A stretch of 64,000 nucleotides of DNA from Flavobacteriaceae bacterium Ga0077528 (GTDB lineage: Bacteria > Bacteroidota > Bacteroidia > Flavobacteriales > Flavobacteriaceae), in contig LNDX01000001.1 in NCBI GenBank assembly GCA_001464475.1, positions 558,001 to 622,000 on the forward strand, written 5' to 3'. The first letter of the stretch is position 1; each line of letters opens with the position of its first letter. The notes beneath the pieces were generated by a model. That model did not search any database and had not been told where the DNA came from. It saw only the letters and a program-made list of their open reading frames with translations. Both the position numbers and the translations under genes were made by a program. Positions 36,503 through 45,900 of this stretch are shown here, in pieces.

Positions 36503-38512
36503 ATGAAGTTAGATTCTAAAATACCAGAAGGGCATATTTCACAAAAATGGACTGATTATAAAGATCATTTAAAATTAGTTGCCCCAAATAATAGACCAAA
36601 AATTGACATTATTGTAGTAGGAACTGGTTTAGCAGGAGCTTCGGCTGCCGCTTCTCTAGGTGAAATGGGTTATAATGTTAAAGCTTTTTGTTTTCAAGAT
36701 TCTCCTCGTCGTGCGCACTCAATTGCCGCACAAGGAGGAATAAACGCTGCTAAAAATTACCAAAACGACGGAGATAGTATTTTTAGATTATTCTATGATA
36801 CAATCAAAGGTGGTGATTATAGAGCACGCGAAGCAAACGTTCACCGTTTAGCAGAAGTTTCAGGAAATATTATCGACCAATGTGTGGCTCAAGGAGTTCC
36901 TTTTGCACGTGATTATGGTGGATTATTAGATAACCGTTCGTTTGGTGGTACTCAAGTTCAAAGAACTTTTTATGCTGCCGGACAAACTGGACAACAATTA
37001 TTATTAGGAGCATACTCTGCTTTATCAAGACAAATTGGACTTGGACGTGTAAAAATGTTCAACCGTCACGAAATGTTAGATTTAGTGAAAGTAGACGGAA
37101 AAGCTCGTGGAATTATTGCAAGAAATTTAGTTACTGGAGAATTAGAAAGACATTCAGCTCATGCAGTTGTTATTGCATCTGGAGGTTATGGAAATGTTTA
37201 TTTCCTTTCTACAAATGCAATGGGAAGTAACGTTACTGCTGGTTGGAAAATTCACAAACAAGGAGCGTTATTTGCTAATCCTTGTTTTGTACAAATTCAC
37301 CCAACATGTATTCCAGTACACGGAACCAATCAAGCTAAATTAACTTTGATGTCTGAATCATTGCGTAATTCAGGTCGTATTTGGGTTCCAAAGAAAAAAG
37401 AAGATGCTGAAGCAATTCGTGCAGGAAAATTAAAACCAACACAATTAGCAGAAGAAGATAGAGATTATTTCCTAGAAAGAAGATATCCAGCTTTTGGGAA
37501 TCTTGTACCACGTGACGTTGCTTCAAGAGCAGCTAAAGAAAGATGTGATGCAGGACACGGAATTGAAGCAAATGATACTAACGAAGGAGTTTACTTAGAT
37601 TTCTCTACTGAAATTCAAAATAAAGGAAAACAAGCGGCTTATGCTCAAGGAAATCACAATCCAAGTGCCGAAGAAGTTACTAAATTAGGTAAAGCTTGGT
37701 TGGAAGAGAAATATGGTAACTTGTTTACAATGTACCAAAAAATTACGGATGAAAATCCATATGAAACTCCGATGAAGATTTATCCAGCAGTTCACTACAC
37801 AATGGGTGGAGTTTGGGTAGATTATAACCTACAATCTACAATTCCTGGTTGTTTCGTTGCTGGAGAAGCAAACTTCTCTGACCACGGTGCTAACAGACTT
37901 GGAGCTTCTGCTTTAATGCAAGGTTTAGCTGATGGTTATTTCGTTCTTCCTTATACAGTTTCTAACTATCTAGCAGACGAAATTAGAACAGGAAAAATTT
38001 CAACAGATTTACCTGAATTTTCTGAAGCTGAAAATAGAGTTAAAGATTCTATTGATAAATTCTTAAACAATAAAGGTTCTAAATCGGTGGATCATTTCCA
38101 CAAACGTTTAGGATTAATTATGTGGAACAAAGTTGGTATGGGTAGAAATGAAGCTGGTTTAAAAGAAGCTATTACTGAAATTACTGCTTTAAAAGAAGAA
38201 TTCTACAGAGACGTAAATGTTCCTGGAAATGCCGATGAATTAAATCCACAATTAGAAAAAGCATTACGTGTAGCCGATTTTATTGATTTAGGTCAATTGA
38301 TGGCAATGGATGCTTTACAAAGAAACGAATCTTGTGGAGGTCACTTCCGTGAAGAATATCAAGATGCAGAAGGAGAAACACTTCGTGATGATGAAAACTT
38401 CTCATTTGTTGGAGCTTGGGAATACAAAGGTGATGATATCACTAAAGAAGAGCTTCACAAAGAAGAATTGAAATACGAGTTTATTAAAATAGCCGCAAGA
38501 AATTACAAATAA
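36503..38512 (+). CDS. sdhA: Succinate dehydrogenase/fumarate reductase flavoprotein subunit
   Basis: 669 residues. FAD-binding [18 protein letters not shown] near the N-terminus, the covalent flavin-His loop [14 protein letters not shown], substrate residues in [15 protein letters not shown], and the active-site [12 protein letters not shown] and [17 protein letters not shown]. It oxidises succinate to fumarate in the TCA cycle. The length fits the epsilon/Bacteroidota subtype that pairs with a di-haem SdhC. sdhB follows 7 bases after its stop. Confidence 0.97.
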   Translation: MKLDSKIPEGHISQKWTDYKDHLKLVAPNNRPKIDIIVVGTGLAGASAAASLGEMGYNVKAFCFQDSPRRAHSIAAQGGINAAKNYQNDGDSIFRLFYDTIKGGDYRAREANVHRLAEVSGNIIDQCVAQGVPFARDYGGLLDNRSFGGTQVQRTFYAAGQTGQQLLLGAYSALSRQIGLGRVKMFNRHEMLDLVKVDGKARGIIARNLVTGELERHSAHAVVIASGGYGNVYFLSTNAMGSNVTAGWKIHKQGALFANPCFVQIHPTCIPVHGTNQAKLTLMSESLRNSGRIWVPKKKEDAEAIRAGKLKPTQLAEEDRDYFLERRYPAFGNLVPRDVASRAAKERCDAGHGIEANDTNEGVYLDFSTEIQNKGKQAAYAQGNHNPSAEEVTKLGKAWLEEKYGNLFTMYQKITDENPYETPMKIYPAVHYTMGGVWVDYNLQSTIPGCFVAGEANFSDHGANRLGASALMQGLADGYFVLPYTVSNYLADEIRTGKISTDLPEFSEAENRVKDSIDKFLNNKGSKSVDHFHKRLGLIMWNKVGMGRNEAGLKEAITEITALKEEFYRDVNVPGNADELNPQLEKALRVADFIDLGQLMAMDALQRNESCGGHFREEYQDAEGETLRDDENFSFVGAWEYKGDDITKEELHKEELKYEFIKIAARNYK

Positions 38513-38519
38513 TAGAGTT

Positions 38520-39281
38520 ATGAGCGCAGCAAAAAATATAAATATTACCTTAAAAATTTGGCGTCAGAAAAACTCCAAAGCAAAAGGAAATTTAGAAACA
38601 TATAAATTGAATGATGTTTCTACAGCAAGTTCGTTTTTGGAAATGTTAGACCAATTGAATGAGCAATTAATCAATGATAAAATTGAACCAATTGCATTCG
38701 ATCACGATTGTCGTGAAGGAATTTGCGGAATGTGTTCTTTATATATCAACGGTCGTGCACACGGACCAGATACAGGAATAACAACTTGTCAATTACACAT
38801 GAGAATGTTCAAAGATGGCGATACCATATTTGTTGAACCATGGAGAAGTAGAGCATTTCCTGTAATCAAAGATTTAGTTGTAGATAGAAGTGCTTTCGAC
38901 AGAATTCAACAAGCTGGAGGTTTCGTATCTGTAAATACTTCTGGAAACACAATTGATGCAAATGCAACTCCTATTGCAAAAGACGATGCAGATAAAGCTT
39001 TTATGGCGGCAGCTTGTATTGGTTGTGGAGCATGTGTAGCAACTTGTAAAAACGGTTCGGCAATGCTATTCGTTGGAGCAAAAGTTTCTCAATATGCATT
39101 ATTACCTCAAGGAAAAGTTGAAGCTACAAATCGTGTTTTAAATATGGTGCGTCAAATGGACGAAGAAGGTTTCGGGAATTGTACCAATACTGGAGCATGT
39201 GAAGTAGAATGTCCAAAAGGAATTTCTCTAGAAAATATCGCTCGTATGAATAGAGAATATTTAAAAGCTTCTGTGAAGTAA
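38520..39281 (+). CDS. sdhB: Succinate dehydrogenase/fumarate reductase iron-sulphur subunit
   Basis: 253 residues. The three iron-sulphur sites are visible: the [2Fe-2S] ligands in [19 protein letters not shown] with the later TTCQ, then [14 protein letters not shown], and [14 protein letters not shown]. It carries electrons from the flavin of SdhA to the haems of SdhC. Last gene of the operon, followed by an intrinsic terminator. Confidence 0.97.
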   Translation: MSAAKNINITLKIWRQKNSKAKGNLETYKLNDVSTASSFLEMLDQLNEQLINDKIEPIAFDHDCREGICGMCSLYINGRAHGPDTGITTCQLHMRMFKDGDTIFVEPWRSRAFPVIKDLVVDRSAFDRIQQAGGFVSVNTSGNTIDANATPIAKDDADKAFMAAACIGCGACVATCKNGSAMLFVGAKVSQYALLPQGKVEATNRVLNMVRQMDEEGFGNCTNTGACEVECPKGISLENIARMNREYLKASVK

Positions 39282-39305
39282 TACATACTTTTTAAAATAA
39301 ATTAT

Positions 39306-39338
39306 AACGCATTCATTAATTTGGATGCGTTTTTTTTA
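39306..39338 (+). terminator. Intrinsic terminator of sdhCAB
   Basis: AACGCAT/ATGCGTT stem with a long loop and eight T; the end of the T-run merges with the next promoter. Confidence 0.8.
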
Positions 39339-39344
39339 TCTTTG
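39337..39344 (+). promoter_or_regulatory. -7 promoter box of the GH92 gene (TATCTTTG)
   Basis: Exact TAnnTTTG, 18 bases before the ATG at 39363, and downstream of the in-frame ATG at 39321, which it rules out. Confidence 0.65.
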
Positions 39345-39362
39345 AAAGACAAACAAATTACA

Positions 39363-42300
39363 ATGAGAAATTTCCTTTCAATTATAATTCTATTTACCTC
39401 AATAGTTTCCTTCGGACAAAATTTTCATAAATACGTCAATCCTATGATTGGAACTGGTGGTCATGGTCATACGTATCCAGGAGCAACTGTTCCGTTTGGA
39501 ATGGTACAGCTTTCTCCCGATACCAGAATTGACGGAAGTTGGGATGGATGTTCAGGTTATCATTATGATGATTCCGTGATTTATGGATTTTCTCACACAC
39601 ATTTGAATGGGACGGGTTGTACCGATTATGGTGATATTATGCTAATGCCAACAATGGGTGATCATAATTTTATTCCAAATGAATACGGTTCCAAATTTTC
39701 TCATTCAAATGAAAAGGCAAGCGCTGGATTTTACTCTGTGAAGTTGGATAAACATAATATTGATGTTCGTTTAACCTCTTCTACACGTGTCGGATTTCAT
39801 GAATATACCTTTAATAACGCTGGACAAGCTAATATAATTCTAGATTTAAACCATAGAGATAAATTGCTATATGGCGATGTGAAAATTATTGATAAAAAAA
39901 CGATTCAAGTTCTAAGAAGAAGCGAAGCTTGGGCCAAAGATCAATACGTTTATGCTCAAATTGAATTTGATAAACCAATGCAAATTTCTAAAGCTGAAGC
40001 CAATCAAGAAAACAGAAAAGACTTCTATTCTGGAACAATTTTGAAAATTGCTTTTTCAAAACAAGTTAAAAAAGGAGAAAAAATTTCTGTAAAAGTTTCA
40101 CTTTCGCCAACAAGTTACGAAGGAGCAAAATTGAATATGACAGAAATTAAAGGTTGGGATTTCAATAAAGTTAAACAAGATGCCGAACAACTTTGGGACA
40201 AACAATTATCGAAAATAGAAATTACTGAAACGGATAAAGATAAGTTGTCCATTTTTTACACGGCTTTATATCATACAATGGTTCAACCCAATATTGCGCA
40301 AGATATTGACGGAAAATACCGCGGTAGAGACAATAAAGTTCACAATGGCGAAGGTTTCGATTATTATTCGGTATTCTCACTTTGGGACACGTTTCGTGGC
40401 GCACATCCATTATATACATTAATCGAAAAGAAACGCTCTGCCGATTTCATAAATACCTTTTTAAAACAATACGAACAAGGCGGAAGATTGCCAGTTTGGG
40501 AATTGGCGTCCAATGAAACCGATTGTATGATTGGTTATCATTCGGTTTCGGTTATGGCTGATGCTATGGCTAAAGGAATTACTGGTTTTGACTACGAAAA
40601 AGCTTTTGCAGCAGCAAAACATTCGGCGATGTTAGATCATTTAGGATTGGATGCCTACAAAAGACAAGGTTTTATTTCGATGGACGACGAGCACGAAAGC
40701 GTTTCTAAAACTTTAGAATATGCTTACGACGATTGGTGTATTGCGCAAATGGCTCAAATTTTAAACAAGAAGGAAGACTACGAATATTTCATGAAGCGTT
40801 CTCAAAGTTGGAAGAATATCTTCGATTGGAATACGGGTTTCATGCGACCAAAGAAAAATGGTGGTTGGGACAAACCCTTCGACCCGAGAGAAATCAATAA
40901 CAATTTTACAGAAGGAAATTCTTGGCAATATTCGTTTTTTGTACCACAAGATATTCCGGGAATGATTGAAGCGTATGGTGGAAATGATAAATTTGAAGCC
41001 AAACTAGACGAAATGTTCAACTCTGAAAGTAAAACTACAGGAAGAGAGCAAGTTGATGTAACAGGATTAATTGGGCAATATGCACACGGAAACGAACCAA
41101 GTCATCACATGGCATATTTGTATAATTATATTGGAAAACCTGAGAAAACTACCGAAAAAGTACATTATATTCTAAACAATTTTTACAAAAACACACCAGA
41201 CGGATTAATAGGTAACGAAGATTGCGGACAAATGAGTGCGTGGTATGTTTTGAGTTCGATGGGAATTTATTCCGTTACGCCAGGACAAATTGAATGGTCA
41301 ATAGTTAAACCTTTCTTTGAAAACATTAAAATTACTACTGATAAAGGATTAAAAACATTGAATAATAAAACCCCGAAAAGTTATTTTAAATTTTTGGATT
41401 CAAAATTTGAAAAGTATGCAATTACAGATGATTTTGATGTTGCAAATGCAGTTAAAGAAGAAGATTTGATTAAAGACATTATTCCTGTTCCAGTAATTCA
41501 AGCGGAAAGTAAGGCATTTAAAGATAAATTAATTATTGAAATTATTTCTAAAAATCAAGATGTTAAAATTTATTATGCTATAGATTATCCTAAAGATTTT
41601 AAAGAATATAAACAGCCAATTGAAATAACTAAATATACTAAAATTTTTAGTTATTGTGAAAATTTTAATCATGACAGGAGTGGAATTGTTAATGCTTTAT
41701 TTAGTAAAATAAAGAATGAAACTATCAAAATCAATTCAAAATATAATCCTCAATACCATGCTGGTGGAGCAGAAGGATTGTTAGATTGGATTTATGGAAC
41801 TGAAAATTGGCGAAAAGGCGATTGGCAAGGTTATCAAAGTCAAGATTTTGAAGCGGTTATTGATTTAAAAGAAGAAAAAGAAATTGCAATTATACATTCA
41901 AGATATTTACAAGATAGCAGATCTTGGATTTTGATGCCAACACGAGTAGAATATTATTCTTCTTTAGACAATGTTAATTTTACTCTTATTGGGACAATTC
42001 AAAACGATATTGACCCAAAATCAACAGAAATTGTAATAAAACCCTTTACTTATCATCCTGAAGTTAGCTTAAAAACAAGATATATTAAAGTTAAAGCTTA
42101 TAATTACGGAAAATTACCTGATTGGCACCAAGGTGCTGGAGGCGATGCATTTATTTTTATTGATGAAATTGATGTTAATCCAGTTATAAAAATGAAAGAA
42201 CCTATTTCTTGTTTTATTGATCAAGACTTAGGTACAAAAAGTATTTATTTTTTAAGTAACAATACTAGTATTGAAACAAGATATAAAAACAACTTAATTA

Positions 42301-42569
42301 AATTAGTTAAAACCATGAAAGAACTTCCTTCAATGAAAATTGAAATTCGTTCGCACAGTGATTCAAATGAAAATAATATTGAAAAATTATCTCAAAAAAG
42401 AGGGCAAACAATTTATAATTATTTAGTTAAAAATGGAATTAGTAAGAATAGATTGAAAATAAAAAGTTTTTCAGATTCTCAACTAATATTCGATTGTAAA
42501 ACTAAAGAATGTAACGAAGAGCAGCATCAGCAAAACAGAAGATGTGAAATTATAATAACAGAATTATAA
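39363..42569 (+). CDS. GH92 alpha-mannosidase-like protein with C-terminal OmpA-like domain
   Basis: 1068 residues from the ATG at 39363, which starts a signal peptide (NFLSIIILFTSIVSFGQ). GH92 N-terminal sandwich: VNPMIGTGGHGHTYPGATVP and GFSHTHLNGTGCTDYGD. The (alpha/alpha)6 catalytic domain has WELASNETDCMIGYHS and GLIGNEDCGQMSAWYVLSSM (about 615). Family members are calcium-dependent exo-alpha-mannosidases. After about 690 come a chitobiase-C-like segment (about 713-780), an F5/8-type-C-like sandwich (about 786-940, including HSRYLQDSRSWILMPTRVEY) and an OmpA-like domain (about 953-1066: EIRSHSDSNENN, LSQKRGQTIYNYL, QQNRRCEI). That last domain would tie the enzyme to the cell wall, unusual for GH92. 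No other carbohydrate gene is nearby. Confidence 0.88.
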   Translation: MRNFLSIIILFTSIVSFGQNFHKYVNPMIGTGGHGHTYPGATVPFGMVQLSPDTRIDGSWDGCSGYHYDDSVIYGFSHTHLNGTGCTDYGDIMLMPTMGDHNFIPNEYGSKFSHSNEKASAGFYSVKLDKHNIDVRLTSSTRVGFHEYTFNNAGQANIILDLNHRDKLLYGDVKIIDKKTIQVLRRSEAWAKDQYVYAQIEFDKPMQISKAEANQENRKDFYSGTILKIAFSKQVKKGEKISVKVSLSPTSYEGAKLNMTEIKGWDFNKVKQDAEQLWDKQLSKIEITETDKDKLSIFYTALYHTMVQPNIAQDIDGKYRGRDNKVHNGEGFDYYSVFSLWDTFRGAHPLYTLIEKKRSADFINTFLKQYEQGGRLPVWELASNETDCMIGYHSVSVMADAMAKGITGFDYEKAFAAAKHSAMLDHLGLDAYKRQGFISMDDEHESVSKTLEYAYDDWCIAQMAQILNKKEDYEYFMKRSQSWKNIFDWNTGFMRPKKNGGWDKPFDPREINNNFTEGNSWQYSFFVPQDIPGMIEAYGGNDKFEAKLDEMFNSESKTTGREQVDVTGLIGQYAHGNEPSHHMAYLYNYIGKPEKTTEKVHYILNNFYKNTPDGLIGNEDCGQMSAWYVLSSMGIYSVTPGQIEWSIVKPFFENIKITTDKGLKTLNNKTPKSYFKFLDSKFEKYAITDDFDVANAVKEEDLIKDIIPVPVIQAESKAFKDKLIIEIISKNQDVKIYYAIDYPKDFKEYKQPIEITKYTKIFSYCENFNHDRSGIVNALFSKIKNETIKINSKYNPQYHAGGAEGLLDWIYGTENWRKGDWQGYQSQDFEAVIDLKEEKEIAIIHSRYLQDSRSWILMPTRVEYYSSLDNVNFTLIGTIQNDIDPKSTEIVIKPFTYHPEVSLKTRYIKVKAYNYGKLPDWHQGAGGDAFIFIDEIDVNPVIKMKEPISCFIDQDLGTKSIYFLSNNTSIETRYKNNLIKLVKTMKELPSMKIEIRSHSDSNENNIEKLSQKRGQTIYNYLVKNGISKNRLKIKSFSDSQLIFDCKTKECNEEQHQQNRRCEIIITEL

Positions 42570-42571
42570 TA

Positions 42572-42612
42572 AATCAGTGATAATCTGTAAAATCCGTTTA
42601 ATCTGTGGCAAC
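42572..42612. repeat. Half-copy of the GTGGC-type dispersed repeat
   Basis: AATCAGTGATAATCTGT followed by AAATCCGTTTAATCTGTGGC, matching one arm of the inverted repeat at 32917-32976 in vocabulary. It fills the spacer before the omega-amidase gene. Confidence 0.5.
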
Positions 42613-42622
42613 AAAAATAAAA

Positions 42623-43393
42623 ATGAATCTAAAAACAGCCTTAATCCAAACCGAACTATCCTGGGAAAATCCTAGTGAAAATAAAGCTTTACTTCAAGAA
42701 AAGATAAATGCTATTTCGCAATATGTAGATTTAATTGTTTTGCCCGAAATGTTTACATCAGGTTTTACAATGAATCCCAAAAATGTAGCTCAAACCATGC
42801 AAGGCGAAGCTATTTCTTGGCTAAAAGAAACTGCAAAGTCTAAAGATTGTGCCATCACAGGAAGTTTAGTAATCGAAGAAAATGGCAACTATTTCAACCG
42901 ATTGGTTTTCGTATTTCCAACTGGAGAAATTCAAACTTATGATAAACGCCATCTGTTTACATTAGCAGGAGAAGACAAAGTTTACACATCTGGAAAGCAT
43001 AAATTAATTGTAGAATATAAAGGATTCAAAATATGTCCGCTAATATGCTACGATTTACGTTTCCCAGTTTTTGCTAGAAATGTAGAAGATTATGATGTGT
43101 TGATTTATGTAGCCAATTGGCCAAAACCACGTGTAAACGCTTGGGATATTTTACTAAAAGCACGTGCTGTAGAAAACATGAGTTATGTTATTGGAGTCAA
43201 TCGTGTTGGTATGGATGCCAATAATCTCGAATACGTAGGACATTCGCAAGCCGTTGATTTTCTTGGAAATTACATTCAAGAGCCGCAAGAAATAGAAGGA
43301 GTTTTTATAGTCGAATTAGATAAAAACAAAATGCTAGAAACTAGAAAAAAATTAAATTTTCTAAATGACAGAGATAAGTTTCAAATTCTCTAA
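42623..43393 (+). CDS. Nitrilase-superfamily omega-amidase (YafV/NIT2-like)
   Basis: 256 residues from the ATG at 42623; a GTG 18 bases upstream lies in the repeat and is unlikely. The catalytic Glu-Lys-Cys triad is visible: DLIVLPEMFTSGFTMN, YDKRHLFTLAGED and PLICYDLRFPVFARN. The YDLRFP and NWPKPRVNAWDILLKARA motifs match omega-amidases that hydrolyse 2-oxosuccinamate or 2-oxoglutaramate, so methionine salvage or metabolite repair is likely. It is a cytoplasmic, single-gene unit ending at a large bidirectional hairpin. Confidence 0.88.
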   Translation: MNLKTALIQTELSWENPSENKALLQEKINAISQYVDLIVLPEMFTSGFTMNPKNVAQTMQGEAISWLKETAKSKDCAITGSLVIEENGNYFNRLVFVFPTGEIQTYDKRHLFTLAGEDKVYTSGKHKLIVEYKGFKICPLICYDLRFPVFARNVEDYDVLIYVANWPKPRVNAWDILLKARAVENMSYVIGVNRVGMDANNLEYVGHSQAVDFLGNYIQEPQEIEGVFIVELDKNKMLETRKKLNFLNDRDKFQIL

Positions 43394-43395
43394 AA

Positions 43396-43438
43396 AACAC
43401 AAAAGGCACAAAGTGTTTTTTTTTGTGCCTTTTGTGTT
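43396..43438. terminator. Large bidirectional hairpin terminator
   Basis: 17-bp perfect arms AACACAAAAGGCACAAA (43396-43412) and its complement (43422-43438) with a 9-base loop. The T-run on the minus strand ends the Big_5 lipoprotein gene, and it also lies right after the omega-amidase stop. Confidence 0.78.
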
Positions 43439-43443
43439 AAAAT

Positions 43444-45045
43444 TTATTTCCCAACATCAACTGGTTGTTCAACATCCCAATTAGCTCTCACATCAACTTC
43501 TTTTGGAAAGTAAATTACTTCTTCACTTTGGCGTTGTTCTAGAAAGCTTCCTGGTGTCCAACGCTTATTTTTATCGTCATCATAAATAACACGAATGGTG
43601 TATTTTGCAGGATCAATTAAATCAAAATTCAACAAAGTTTCCTTTTCAGAATATTGACTTACAATAACTTTTCCGTCTTTATCAGTCAATTCTACAATAA
43701 CAGGAAAACGCTTTACATTTTCGAGTTTTATACGAAGATTTCCATAATCAGAAAGATTGTTGGTAGAAAAATCAAAAGATAAACTATCATTTTTTCTATC
43801 ATAATAATCCGTTAATGCATCTGGCAAAACCTTTAAATTGTATTTTTCTAAAGGTTCTTTGTTAAAAATAAACTTCAACTCTTGTTTTTGTTCATCATAC
43901 TCATTGGTGAATTTTACTTCTGCAGAATCCTTATTAATAAGCTTCATCTTCGTTACGTCCCATTTTGTTAATGGAACATTAGATTTTATTGCAAAATCAT
44001 CTCTAAAGCTGATAGTTCCTTGTTGTTCTGAACTAAATCCTAAAGTATCTCTTTTTTGTTCTTTAACTTTTAAAGAAAAGGTCTTTTGAAATTTATTCTT
44101 TGAAACATCAATACTCAATGAATCACCTTTAATAGCTTTAAACCATACTTGAAGTGAATCTTTCTTAGGTAATTGTGAAACAACAAAAGGAATAGTTTCA
44201 GAGTTCTTTTTAAGCGTTATTTTTACATCTTTAGGATTTCCTTCATATCCAACGGTAAATCTTGAGCCAGAAGCTTGTGATACATTTACAGCTTTAAAGG
44301 TTGGTTCTTCTTTAAAAAGTTCTAACTCATAAATGGTATCATTCGGAATAGTGATGAACTCTTTTTGAAATCCTATTTTTTCAACTTTCGGATCAAATTT
44401 ATTGTTTCCGTTTACATCTTTCAAAGCAATCAAACGGTATTTTCCTTCTTTAAGATTCTCAAATTTAACCAATTTCAAACTGTCCAAAGTGTTGGTAATG
44501 TATCTTGGAACTTGTTTGTAAATAATAGAATCATTATATTTATCGTTAACATCATAAAGCATTATGGAAACATAATTATCTACTTTTTTCTCAATAGCAT
44601 CTTTTACTTTTGCACCCAAATTCAATGAATCTATATAACTTCCAGTAGAGAAAACATATTTGAATTGTTGGTAAGGATTTCCTTCGTTGTTGTCTTGAAT
44701 ACTTTTTCCGAAATTAAAACTATAAGTAGTGTTTGGAAGAAGCGTGTCTTTAATTTTGATAGTGATGAATTTACTTGCGTTGTAAGGTAAAATCTCTGGT
44801 TGACGCTTCATTGGTGGCGAAATGATAAGCTGCTTATTAATATCTTTCAACTTAATGTATTCGTTAAAACTGATTTTTATTTCCTTTCCAGTGAAATTTG
44901 TTGAGAAATTTTTAGGTAAACTATTGACCATTTTTGGAGCAATAGTATCTTTCATACCGCCAGTGATAGAGCCTCTTTTAGCACATCCAATCACTAGAAA
45001 AACTAGTAATAGTAAAACATATTTAAAAATACCTTTTTGCATCAA
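43444..45045 (-). CDS. Lipoprotein with SbsA-type Ig-like (Big_5) domain
   Basis: 533 residues. Lipoprotein signal with lipobox VIGC (KYVLLLLVFLVIGCAKRG), then a Big_5/SbsA Ig-like domain (about 35-135: TIAPKMVNSLPKN, IKISFNEYIKLKD, NTTYSFNFG). The rest is beta-rich, with a calcium-loop-like DVNGNNKFDP near 215. Such Ig-like lipoproteins are common and uncharacterised in Flavobacteriaceae. The initiator could be either of the two adjacent ATG codons (45045 or 45042). comF is 78 bases upstream and in the same direction. Confidence 0.85.
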   Translation of the reverse strand: MMQKGIFKYVLLLLVFLVIGCAKRGSITGGMKDTIAPKMVNSLPKNFSTNFTGKEIKISFNEYIKLKDINKQLIISPPMKRQPEILPYNASKFITIKIKDTLLPNTTYSFNFGKSIQDNNEGNPYQQFKYVFSTGSYIDSLNLGAKVKDAIEKKVDNYVSIMLYDVNDKYNDSIIYKQVPRYITNTLDSLKLVKFENLKEGKYRLIALKDVNGNNKFDPKVEKIGFQKEFITIPNDTIYELELFKEEPTFKAVNVSQASGSRFTVGYEGNPKDVKITLKKNSETIPFVVSQLPKKDSLQVWFKAIKGDSLSIDVSKNKFQKTFSLKVKEQKRDTLGFSSEQQGTISFRDDFAIKSNVPLTKWDVTKMKLINKDSAEVKFTNEYDEQKQELKFIFNKEPLEKYNLKVLPDALTDYYDRKNDSLSFDFSTNNLSDYGNLRIKLENVKRFPVIVELTDKDGKVIVSQYSEKETLLNFDLIDPAKYTIRVIYDDDKNKRWTPGSFLEQRQSEEVIYFPKEVDVRANWDVEQPVDVGK

Positions 45046-45123
45046 TTCTTTAATTTCTTAGCGCAAAATAACAATTATATTTAGTGGAAACGAAATCTTT
45101 TTATTTATAATTAACTAAAATCA

Positions 45124-45804
45124 TTACTGCGTCATCGCCATACAAACAATACTGATTTTTGAACCCGGAATTTTTAGCAGTTCTCTACCACAAGCTTCAA
45201 GCGTTGAACCAGTTGTAATTACATCATCAATTAATAAAAAATGTTTATTGTGATGGGATTCGTTATAATTAATCCCGAAGATATTTTCTACAACTTCAGC
45301 TCTTCCTAAAATTGATTTAGTAGTTTGAGTTTTTGAATAAACATTTCTAACCAAAATAGTTTCATCATAAGATTTGTTCCAGCTTTTTGAAAGAGCTTCG
45401 CCAAAGGAAGTAACTTGATTATAACCACGTTCTTTAAATCTTTTTTTATGTAATGGAATTGGAATTATGAAGTCAACATCTTTTAGTTCTTCAACATCTT
45501 TCAACTCTTCTGCATACCAATATCCAATAGCTTCACCAATTTCTTGATGACCTTTGTATTTCAGTTTGTGAATCATTTCTTGAACAATTCCTTTTTTGTG
45601 GAAATACATCAAGCTTGAGGCAAATTCAATAGGAATTCGACCATAAAATTTCGAAAAAACGTCATTATTTTTACTCAAATGTTGATTTGTAAGCGGAATA
45701 TCATGTCGGCAGGAAGTACAAATTACAATTTCATCTTTCAATAAAAACGAATTACAACCTGCACAAGCTTTAGGAAAAAAGAGATTTATGATGCTTTGAA
45801 TCAT
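45124..45804 (-). CDS. ComF-family phosphoribosyltransferase-like protein
   Basis: 226 residues. An N-terminal four-Cys zinc site (ACAGCNSFL; CTSCRHD) is followed by a type I phosphoribosyltransferase domain with the PRPP loop LLIDDVITTGSTLEACG and upstream PIPLHKKRFKERGYNQ, which is diagnostic of ComF. In competent bacteria ComF helps bring DNA to the recombination machinery; elsewhere the role is unknown. No other competence gene is nearby. It probably shares transcription with the downstream lipoprotein. Confidence 0.92.
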   Translation of the reverse strand: MIQSIINLFFPKACAGCNSFLLKDEIVICTSCRHDIPLTNQHLSKNNDVFSKFYGRIPIEFASSLMYFHKKGIVQEMIHKLKYKGHQEIGEAIGYWYAEELKDVEELKDVDFIIPIPLHKKRFKERGYNQVTSFGEALSKSWNKSYDETILVRNVYSKTQTTKSILGRAEVVENIFGINYNESHHNKHFLLIDDVITTGSTLEACGRELLKIPGSKISIVCMAMTQ

Positions 45805-45885
45805 TAAATTGGGCTAATATTTTTATAAAAATATAAAAATCAACGATTCATTGGTTATTTATATTAAATTTTAATTTCACTTTTA

Positions 45886-45893
45886 TATTTTTG
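45886..45893 (+). promoter_or_regulatory. -7 promoter box of glyS (TATTTTTG)
   Basis: Exact TAnnTTTG followed by GCACC, 8 bases before the ATG, which implies a very short leader. No good -33 box is seen. Confidence 0.6.
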
Positions 45894-45900
45894 CACCATT

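Noticed and set aside
42605..42622. GTG start for the omega-amidase gene
   Set aside because: It lies inside a dispersed repeat; the ATG at 42623 begins the family's normal N-terminus.
45124..45804. ComF protein as a second amidophosphoribosyltransferase
   Set aside because: It has only the phosphoribosyltransferase loop and a zinc site, with no glutaminase domain.
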